Translations under genes and position numbers: made by a program
Assembly: GCF_024171605.1 (NCBI RefSeq)
Contig: NZ_JALKAA010000001.1
Location: 1,054,001-1,118,000, forward strand
Reading direction: 5' to 3'
Length of the DNA stretch: 64,000 nucleotides
Source of the DNA: Pontibacter sp. HSC-36F09
GTDB taxonomy: Bacteria; Bacteroidota; Bacteroidia; Cytophagales; Hymenobacteraceae
In this document: positions 54,535 to 61,575 of the stretch, one piece after another
Position numbering within the stretch: the first letter of the stretch is position 1
Layout: every line of letters begins with the position of its first letter
Notes under the pieces: model-generated
The model's input: only the letters and a program-made list of their open reading frames with translations
What the model was told of the DNA's origin: nothing
The model's database searches: none

Positions 54535-54846
54535 ATGGAAAACAAGGAAAACGATAAACACGCTGGCGAAGCGAACCACAGCGAAGCTGCCAAAAACAGG
54601 CCGGTGCGTGTGATTGAGGACGACACTACGGATCAGGAATTCCGTGCAGGGCATATTATCCCGGGCGCAGATCCGCCGAAGAACGAACATCAGCGCGGCG
54701 GCTTCGGTAACCGCGATGGCAAAGAGGGCTTCGGTAGCGATACAGCTTCCGAAGGACCGTCAGCCACTGGCGTCAATGATTTTGCTGACGACGGTACACC
54801 ACCACCCGACAACATGCGTACCGAAGACGAAGGGCGCGGGACCTGA
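54535..54846 (+). CDS. Small hydrophilic, probably disordered protein
   Basis: 103 residues, very rich in Asp, Glu, Asn, Gly, Pro and Lys, with no hydrophobic core: intrinsically disordered by composition. Internal pattern EFRAGHIIPGADPPKNEHQRGGFGNRDGK (split across 40-68). No known family. Start at the ATG at 54535 (MENKENDKH); a GTG at 54511 in frame is less likely. Lies 76 bases after the SDR gene and may be co-transcribed. Confidence 0.7.
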   Translation: MENKENDKHAGEANHSEAAKNRPVRVIEDDTTDQEFRAGHIIPGADPPKNEHQRGGFGNRDGKEGFGSDTASEGPSATGVNDFADDGTPPPDNMRTEDEGRGT

Positions 54847-54930
54847 TCGATAGCGCTGAACTTTACACAAGGTATAGCTGCTCTCAGGTATAGCCTGAAG
54901 CCACTTGCCTTTTATTTTTAACATTAAAAC

Positions 54931-54937
54931 AAGGAGG
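54931..54937 (+). promoter_or_regulatory. Strong Shine-Dalgarno sequence
   Basis: AAGGAGG, seven bases before the ATG at 54945. Unusual, because most genes in this phylum, including most here, have no clear Shine-Dalgarno sequence. Confidence 0.7.
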
Positions 54938-54944
54938 ACACATT

Positions 54945-55184
54945 ATGCCATCATATAAGCATACCCAGCCTGGAGGGGAAAACTCAGGAAACCCAACAGG
55001 AAAGGGTCAGGACAAAGCTGCCGGCGGCAAGCCGGTGGATCCGAACAGCACCAGATCTGAGCACGAGGAACTGGAAGAGAAGTATACCGTGGATGATGCG
55101 GATGAAACAGGAGCCAACGTGCGCGTAAACAACCCAAACCGCAACCACGACAAGCCCGGCTTAGACAATAACAAGTATAACTAA
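54945..55184 (+). CDS. Small hydrophilic disordered protein with strong ribosome-binding site
   Basis: 79 residues, Asn/Gly/Asp/Lys rich, no hydrophobic segment (for example HTQPGGENSGNPTGKG and NNPNRNHDKPGLDNNKYN). Composition resembles desiccation or stress-protective hydrophilins, which is an inference only. Perfect AAGGAGG seven bases upstream, so translation is expected to be efficient. Followed by a strong terminator. Confidence 0.72.
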   Translation: MPSYKHTQPGGENSGNPTGKGQDKAAGGKPVDPNSTRSEHEELEEKYTVDDADETGANVRVNNPNRNHDKPGLDNNKYN

Positions 55185-55199
55185 TCAGAAAACAGCTGA

Positions 55200-55238
55200 A
55201 AAAATAGCACCTGCTCATAACACAGGTGCTATTTTTTT
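55200..55238 (+). terminator. Rho-independent terminator
   Basis: AATAGCACCTG and CAGGTGCTATT (55203-55232) followed by a T-run. Confidence 0.85.
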
Positions 55239-55276
55239 AGCCAATTCAAACCGATTCAGACCAGACGCACCCCGCT

Positions 55277-55972
55277 ATGGCCCGATACGCGATCAGTGAC
55301 ATACACGGCTGCGCCCGCACTTTTAAAGCGCTCGTGCTCGAGCGACTGCAGCTCAAAAAGACGGACGAGCTATACCTGCTGGGCGATTACGTTAACAAAG
55401 GCCCTGACAGCAAAGGCGTACTCGATTTTATCATGCACCTCCAGAAGCAGCAGTACCAGGTACACTGCCTGCGTGGCAACCACGACCAGATGCTACTCAA
55501 AGCGGCCTCCAAAGGAGAGTCAGCACTGAACCTTTCAGAGCTAGAGAAAGAAATGGTGCTCCAAAATTTCGGGATGCATGACTTTAGGAAACTCTCCACT
55601 ACCTACGCCCATTTCATAGATTCCCTTCCCTACTACCTCGAACTGCCCGACTACTATCTGGTGCACGCCGGCTTCGACTTCCATCAGGATGATCTGTTCA
55701 GCGACAAAGAAGCCATGCTCAACATCAGAAACTATACCGTCGACTGGAACCGGCTGGATAACAAGAGACTGCTGCACGGCCATACTCCCACTGCACTCCA
55801 TGCCATAAAGAAAAGTGTTACCCACCAAAGTGCCCGAATCAACATCGATGCCGGCTGCGTCTACTACAAAAACGCCGCCTACGGCAACCTTGTAGCGTTG
55901 GATTTAGATACTAATTTATTGAATATTCAGTGCAATTTAGACCGGCCTTATGTAGTGCGTAGAAAGAGTTGA
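55277..55972 (+). CDS. Metallophosphoesterase (serine/threonine phosphatase-like)
   Basis: 231 residues. PPP-type motifs: DIHGC (8-12), GDYVNKGPDS near 36-45, LRGNHDQML near 63-71, VHAGFDF near 133-139 and GHTPT near 171-175. Such small Bacteroidota phosphoesterases act on phosphoproteins or dinucleotides (ApaH/PrpE-like); which one cannot be read. Cytoplasmic. Confidence 0.93.
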   Translation: MARYAISDIHGCARTFKALVLERLQLKKTDELYLLGDYVNKGPDSKGVLDFIMHLQKQQYQVHCLRGNHDQMLLKAASKGESALNLSELEKEMVLQNFGMHDFRKLSTTYAHFIDSLPYYLELPDYYLVHAGFDFHQDDLFSDKEAMLNIRNYTVDWNRLDNKRLLHGHTPTALHAIKKSVTHQSARINIDAGCVYYKNAAYGNLVALDLDTNLLNIQCNLDRPYVVRRKS

Positions 55973-56391
55973 TAATTAGATATTTGAATCTTTATATATG
56001 CCATAAAGCATTATGTAAAGATAGTTTTATACTTAAGCAGACTAATGAAACTGTTAGATTCTAGTGCAATTTGTAAAAATCAGATAAAAAAAATAACAAT
56101 AATTGTATTGAAATTCCCTGTCCTATAATTAATATTGCTTTATATTAATAATAATTTAGACTAATTTAGTTAAAGGGCAAAATAATTCTCCCCAATATTT
56201 TATAGGTAAAAGGTGCTCCTGTATGGCGATATGTGGCATATTGGTTTATAGCTAGCTAAACTATACCTGTTGGGTTAGACCTCTAAAGATAGAGTTCTAA
56301 AAAATGCTGTAAAAAGCATAAGCGGGATTGCTATGACCATACTGAGGCTTTGGTCAAGCCACCAACCTGAATCTTCTAATTTTTGTTTATT
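55973..56391. other. AT-rich intergenic region
   Basis: About 420 bases, very AT-rich. Nothing recognised except a short GACCA...TGGTC hairpin near 56335-56356 just before the secreted-protein gene. Confidence 0.6.
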
Positions 56392-58608
56392 ATGAAACAC
56401 ATCTACAATCCAACCGCCGCCCTCATCCAGCGGCCAACTGCCAACGCTACGGGAACAGCTGTGGCAAGTAAAATTTTTATGTTATTGTTGCTAAGCTTTT
56501 TCCTGCTGGTGAGTGGGGAGAGTGTAGGACAGGTGATTTCAATGAATGAACTTGAACGAGGCAATATTACTAAAGGCAGCTTCAGTTTAAGTAACAGTCA
56601 GTGGGCTATTATTGCCGATAATGGGAATGCAGGCAACCATGGTTATGCAGGTAATTTACTTATAAAAAAAGGAACCTTAGACAGGGTGTTCGAATTAGAG
56701 GCTGGTAACACATATACTATATTAATTCGTGCAAGAGCTGTAAAAAACCCAGGTTCAATTTCTTTGATGCGATCTCAAACTCCTACAGGTGCAGGAATAT
56801 CACTTGGCAGTCCAATAACTATTGATGTTTCAGTTGACTACCGAGAATACACTGCTACCTTTTCAGTGCCAACTACACTACCTAATCAATATCTGAGGTT
56901 ATCTGTCTCTAATGATTTAAACAATTCAGAGTTATACATTAATAGTTTGATAATTTCAGCTTGTACACTCCCGCCAAGTGTTGCAAATGTCGCGAGCTGT
57001 AACTCTCCTGCTAATTTAACTCTTACAGCTTCAGGCGCTACTAGCGGTGAAAGTTATAGATGGTATATCCAAGAAGAAGGGGGTACACCTATTACTGCAC
57101 CAAATGGTAATGTTATTACAACTGAAACTTACACTCCTCAACAACCATTAAGGGAAACATGGACTTTTTACGTTACAAGAATTAATAACGCTACTTTATG
57201 TGAAAGCCCTAGAGTGCCTATAGTAGCTACTGTTGGGCGCCCTAATACCCCTACCCTAATCTCTAGTGGTACTTGCCAAACAAAAAATGGAGATGATGTT
57301 ACTTTTACTGCTAGCGGTGCTAATACAAATGAAGAATATAGATGGTATACCTCTGCAACGGGAGCACAACCTATCGCAGGCGTAACAAATGATACATATG
57401 TTATAAAAGCTAATCAATTTCAGCAAATCTATGTTGAGATCATCAATCCTAATAATCTTACTTGTAGAAGCGTTAGGGTTGGTTTAAATAAAACCGAAAT
57501 TTCTAATAGCCCAATCGCACCTAATGTTAGCAGATGTGGACCTGGTGAATTAATCCTAACAGCTACTGGTGCTGGAGATGGTCAAACTTATAGATGGTAC
57601 ATGAACAATAGTTTAATTGGTCAAGGACTAACTCATTTAGTCAATTTAAATGCGAATAGTTCAGTTACCTATCAAGTAAGTATTGCTAGTGCTCTTTGTG
57701 AAGGGCCAAGAGTTAATATTACTGCTTCATCTACAGGATCACCATTAGCCCCGACCGGGCAGATTGCGGAGCAAGATGTCATGGTGATTGGTAGTAGAGC
57801 CACTTTTCAAGTAGTATTAAGTAATATACCCGAGGGTGAGATAGAATCTTATGAATGGTTCAAACAAGAGGTAAAATCTACCGAGTGGATACCATTTTCA
57901 GGATCGAACATGCGGAGCTTCACCATTGAAGAAATGCCTGGTAACATCGATGGTATGAGGGTTGACATTAAGATAAAGCCTGAATATCGTTCTTGTTATT
58001 TGAATCTGGAGGGTACTAATAATGATATATATAGGATTACAAATCTTGCAATTATTCCCCTTCCCGTAGAGCTCATGTTCTTCAAAGCCCAAGCCCAAAC
58101 CAAAGGTGTAAACCTAACCTGGGCAACTGCTTCGGAACTTGAAAACAAAGGCTTTGAAGTGCAGGTATCAAACAATGCTAGAGATTTCAAGGCGATCGGT
58201 TTTGTGGAAAGTAAAGTAGGAACAACTTCACATACACAGCACTACAACTTCCTGGATACAAAAGCAGTGTCTGGCACACGCTACTATCGCCTGAAGCAGA
58301 TTGACTTCGATGGTACTACCTCATTCTCGCCAATCAGAGCCGTTGCCCTGAACGCGGACAATGCCACAGTTTCTGCATACCCTAATCCATTTGATGATGC
58401 AGTTATCGTGACGCTCAATGGTACGGAGGCTCGCAACGTACAGGTGGTCTTGATGGATGCAATGGGCAAAGTGTTGCAGCAACACACCGAGGAAACCTCT
58501 GGCAATTCCATTACAGTTGATATGCGCAGCATCACAACCAAGGGCATGTATGTGTTACATGTGCTTGACAACGACACGAAGCATACCTTCAAGCTGATGA
58601 AGCGCTAG
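56392..58608 (+). CDS. Secreted Ig-like repeat protein with T9SS C-terminal sorting domain
   Basis: 738 residues. Long signal region (helix about 26-45 after the ATG at 56392), a galactose-binding-like N-terminal domain (about 50-190) and at least three Ig-like repeats each with the core pattern SGA...EYRWY (AGATSGESYRWY, SGANTNEEYRWY, GAGDGQTYRWY). The end has the LPVELMFFKAQAQ...LTWATASELENKGFEV...YYRLKQIDFDG module followed by AYPNPFDDAV and the T9SS type A sorting domain ending HTFKLMKR. Likely exported by the type IX system (GldJ and PorP/SprF at 24-26 kb). The N-terminal two-thirds is AT-rich while the C-terminal module is not. Confidence 0.88.
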   Translation: MKHIYNPTAALIQRPTANATGTAVASKIFMLLLLSFFLLVSGESVGQVISMNELERGNITKGSFSLSNSQWAIIADNGNAGNHGYAGNLLIKKGTLDRVFELEAGNTYTILIRARAVKNPGSISLMRSQTPTGAGISLGSPITIDVSVDYREYTATFSVPTTLPNQYLRLSVSNDLNNSELYINSLIISACTLPPSVANVASCNSPANLTLTASGATSGESYRWYIQEEGGTPITAPNGNVITTETYTPQQPLRETWTFYVTRINNATLCESPRVPIVATVGRPNTPTLISSGTCQTKNGDDVTFTASGANTNEEYRWYTSATGAQPIAGVTNDTYVIKANQFQQIYVEIINPNNLTCRSVRVGLNKTEISNSPIAPNVSRCGPGELILTATGAGDGQTYRWYMNNSLIGQGLTHLVNLNANSSVTYQVSIASALCEGPRVNITASSTGSPLAPTGQIAEQDVMVIGSRATFQVVLSNIPEGEIESYEWFKQEVKSTEWIPFSGSNMRSFTIEEMPGNIDGMRVDIKIKPEYRSCYLNLEGTNNDIYRITNLAIIPLPVELMFFKAQAQTKGVNLTWATASELENKGFEVQVSNNARDFKAIGFVESKVGTTSHTQHYNFLDTKAVSGTRYYRLKQIDFDGTTSFSPIRAVALNADNATVSAYPNPFDDAVIVTLNGTEARNVQVVLMDAMGKVLQQHTEETSGNSITVDMRSITTKGMYVLHVLDNDTKHTFKLMKR

Positions 58609-58633
58609 CGAGGTATAGTATAAATGGTATAAA

Positions 58634-58672
58634 ACAGAAAAGGCCTGCAATCCGTAGGCCTTTTCTGTTTGT
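58634..58672. terminator. Bidirectional terminator between convergent secreted-protein genes
   Basis: ACAGAAAAGGCCT (58634-58646) and AGGCCTTTTCTGT (58656-58668) around a nine-base loop. Confidence 0.88.
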
Positions 58673-58681
58673 TAGGTTATC

Positions 58682-60901
58682 TTATTCAGTAATCATGATC
58701 TTGAAGGTCTGGACTCCAAACTCCGTCACGACTCTGCCAATGTAGATGTTATTCGGACCGATGTTACGCTTTAAGTCGAAGTTCAACTCTTGTCCTTCAT
58801 TCACTATGCCATTATGTAGCTTGCGCACCACCTTGCCGTTCATATCCAGAATGTCAATTGAAATATCGCCTTGTGTCTTTGCAACAACTCTCAGCTGAGA
58901 TCTGTCAACCATCGGGTTAGGAAAAACAGCTACGGAAGCGCCCTCGGCCTTTTGATTAAGTCTGCCTGATGAGATCTCGCTGCAATCGCCCAGTACATCA
59001 CCGTGATCAAGGTGCGCCTGAACTGCCTGCGGTGCTATGCAAATAGGTTTCCCATTGTGGCACACCACTACCTTATCCATCTTATTGCCGCAACGCACGT
59101 CCTGCACAAATACAGTTACTTCATCGCTGCTTGTGCAGCCATACTGATCAGTTATGGTTACGGTGTACACTGTTGTAGCAGTAGGGCATACTTCAATGCT
59201 TTGAGTAGTTGCGCCGTTGCTCCATAAGAAAGATATGGCGCTTGCACTGCTAGCGGTTAGCGTGGCGCATGCAAAACTTTTGTTATACCCTATTATCACT
59301 GTCTGATCAACTCCAGCTGATACAACCGGTGCAGCATTAATTTCTACTTCCTGAGAGATTGTGTTAGTGCAGCCGTTTGCATTAGTATAGCTATACATAA
59401 TCGTATGTTTGCCAAGTCCGGCAACCGATGGGTAGAACACGCCCGCTATCACACCATTGCCTGCAAAGGTTCCGTCTGCCAGGGTGCCTCCGGAAAGTGT
59501 AGCCGGTCCAGAATTGAGGCAGTAAACCGTAGTGGCAAGATTTAAGCTAACCTGTGTCAGCGTCTCTTCTGTAACGTGAACCTGAGCAGTAGTAGTACAG
59601 CCTTTTGCATCTTTTACTACCGCCCCGTAGGCACCACCAGCCAGATTACTGAAAGTAGCTTCGGCTTGAAATGTTTGTCCGCCATCCAGCGAATAAGTAT
59701 AGGGGGCGATGCCGTTACTGCCTGATAAAGTTACCTCTCCATTGTTGCTGCCAACACAGGGCGTTTGATTTAAGGTATAGCCAGCCTTTACAGTACACGC
59801 TTCAGCAAGTACGTTAACGTAAACCGTCATCTGAGAAGAGAGAGGTACCACATCGGAGTCCGTAGCGGTGAACTGAACGGCGAAGCGGCCCACATGCTCA
59901 GCCTTTGTTGCCCATGTGAATGTGCCCTTCGCATTATGCCCAAAGTCTAACTGAGAGAACATGGCTCCTTTTTCGAGCATAGAGCTGTTAGCTTGTAGTT
60001 TTATATTCTGCTGCTGTGCGTCCGTAGCCAGCACATCAAATGAAAAAGTCTCGCCTTTTGTAACATATTGTTCTGCGACTTGGGTTAGAACAGGAGCCGT
60101 ATTGGTTCCGTCCGTAATGTTCAGGATGAAGTCACGTAGAACAAAAGCTCCTGTAAACTCGCCGTTTATTTTTTCGCGAATTTTTACGTTTACGAGCCAC
60201 AATCCTTTTAGCGGACGTTCCCAGTTAATGGTGCCGTCGTTGTTAACATGGAACCCTGTTTCTTTCATGAGCTTATAAGGATCCCCGCTTATCCCGTAAG
60301 GAAGTTCCAGGGAGTACTCCTGGCCATGCCTGTCCGGGTCCTCTACGTTCATGTTATAACGGATCGCTTTGCCAACTGTAAAGTTAAATACTGGCAGGTC
60401 ATAAAACTGCGGAGATGAACTTGGCTGGTTAGCGTCATACTTGATAGCCGCAAAAAGGCCACTTTCCTCAGAGCCAAAGTTAGACCCGTTAGCACGACAG
60501 CAGCTCCTCCACGAAATCTGGTACAAGCCGGGCTTAGACCAAGTAATCCTCTGGCGTTGAACATGCTCCACTGTCATGCCATCAGGAAGCAAAGTTTTGG
60601 AGAGTGTAACAGTGCCTGTATTGATTCTAGGAGCGCCTTCGTAAGTAAGCACGATGCTTCCCACAGCGTCCTTGTCCCAGTAGCCCTTTATGGTCATTTC
60701 ATATTGACCTTCCCCCAAGGACTTATAAGTTACCTGTCCTCCCTTAAAATGTGAAGCAGTAACTGTTAGACTCATAAACAATAGGGCTACCAAGAGCACA
60801 GCTCTGTTTAAAGTCCAATTAGTGCGCCTGCTACATAGGACTGATTCTCTAGACGTTCCTCTAAAAGGAAAAGCCAGCAATTTGAGTAAAGCTTGTTTCA
60901 T
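58682..60901 (-). CDS. Large secreted surface protein with SprB-type repeats and T9SS sorting domain
   Basis: 739 residues. N-terminal membrane segment about 33-50, then SHFKGGQVTYK, an opening shared by large Bacteroidota surface proteins. Cadherin/PKD-like beta domains with DRHGQEYSLELPYG and TQVAEQYVTKGETF follow, then a SprB-type repeat (PYTYSLDGGQTFQAEATF) near 400, further Ig-like segments (SAISFLWSNGATTQSIEVCP) and the C-terminal type A sorting domain starting VAVFPNPMVDRSQLRV and ending YIGRVVTEFGVQTFKIMITE. Convergent with the Ig-repeat protein. Probably a type IX cargo attached at the surface. Confidence 0.88.
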   Translation of the reverse strand: MKQALLKLLAFPFRGTSRESVLCSRRTNWTLNRAVLLVALLFMSLTVTASHFKGGQVTYKSLGEGQYEMTIKGYWDKDAVGSIVLTYEGAPRINTGTVTLSKTLLPDGMTVEHVQRQRITWSKPGLYQISWRSCCRANGSNFGSEESGLFAAIKYDANQPSSSPQFYDLPVFNFTVGKAIRYNMNVEDPDRHGQEYSLELPYGISGDPYKLMKETGFHVNNDGTINWERPLKGLWLVNVKIREKINGEFTGAFVLRDFILNITDGTNTAPVLTQVAEQYVTKGETFSFDVLATDAQQQNIKLQANSSMLEKGAMFSQLDFGHNAKGTFTWATKAEHVGRFAVQFTATDSDVVPLSSQMTVYVNVLAEACTVKAGYTLNQTPCVGSNNGEVTLSGSNGIAPYTYSLDGGQTFQAEATFSNLAGGAYGAVVKDAKGCTTTAQVHVTEETLTQVSLNLATTVYCLNSGPATLSGGTLADGTFAGNGVIAGVFYPSVAGLGKHTIMYSYTNANGCTNTISQEVEINAAPVVSAGVDQTVIIGYNKSFACATLTASSASAISFLWSNGATTQSIEVCPTATTVYTVTITDQYGCTSSDEVTVFVQDVRCGNKMDKVVVCHNGKPICIAPQAVQAHLDHGDVLGDCSEISSGRLNQKAEGASVAVFPNPMVDRSQLRVVAKTQGDISIDILDMNGKVVRKLHNGIVNEGQELNFDLKRNIGPNNIYIGRVVTEFGVQTFKIMITE

Positions 60902-61575
60902 GGAGTTATAAATTTAAGTTGTTTAAGTAGGATATTTGCATTTTACTTATATTGGCAACCAAATAAGAAAAGGTCTCAGCCCTTAAAATGTATTGAACTG
61001 TTTATATATATACAAACCTATATGTGAAAAACTTATAACAATGTTGTGCAATTCATATCCTTAATTGGTAAATTATAATTAGCTCGTTGTGTATCTAATC
61101 AGAATACATATTTCATCTGATTTATCATAACATAAGTCCTGTGTGTCTTTATGGTCTGGCAATCAGTTAATTGAGGGCACATCAGTCTCGGGAGCGCATT
61201 AAGTGCAGCCTTATAAAATATCGTTGTAAAATAAAGTTGATCTAGAAATGCCGCTAATATGTGCAATATTCGCACAATAAATCATCCTTAAATTTTTATA
61301 TATAAATTTCTTGTAAATATATTTGTCTTTTGTACTAGCTTTGCACTATATTTATCAGACTATATAGTAAGAGAAAAAGCTCCGAGAATTTGGATTCGCT
61401 AGGAATTAAAGAGATGATTGGGAGTTCTTGCACTGATTTATATAAGAATAGTTCTTTTTGAAGAAATAATGTCTTAATGCCTGTCTAATTATTGCTAGGC
61501 AGCAGAAGAAGAAGAAGAAAACTTTTAATTTTTTACTTAATACCTTTTATTGTCGGGTTATTTAATCGCTGTACT
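60902..61575. other. AT-rich intergenic region with promoter-like elements
   Basis: About 670 bases, AT-rich. Two TAnnTTTG elements precede the downstream secreted-protein gene on the plus strand: TATATTTG at 61318-61325 and TAGCTTTG at 61336-61343. No gene seen. Confidence 0.6.
61336..61343 (+). promoter_or_regulatory. -7 promoter element for the third secreted protein
   Basis: TAGCTTTG matches TAnnTTTG; a second match TATATTTG lies at 61318-61325. The leader to the ATG at 61576 would be about 230 nt. Confidence 0.4.
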
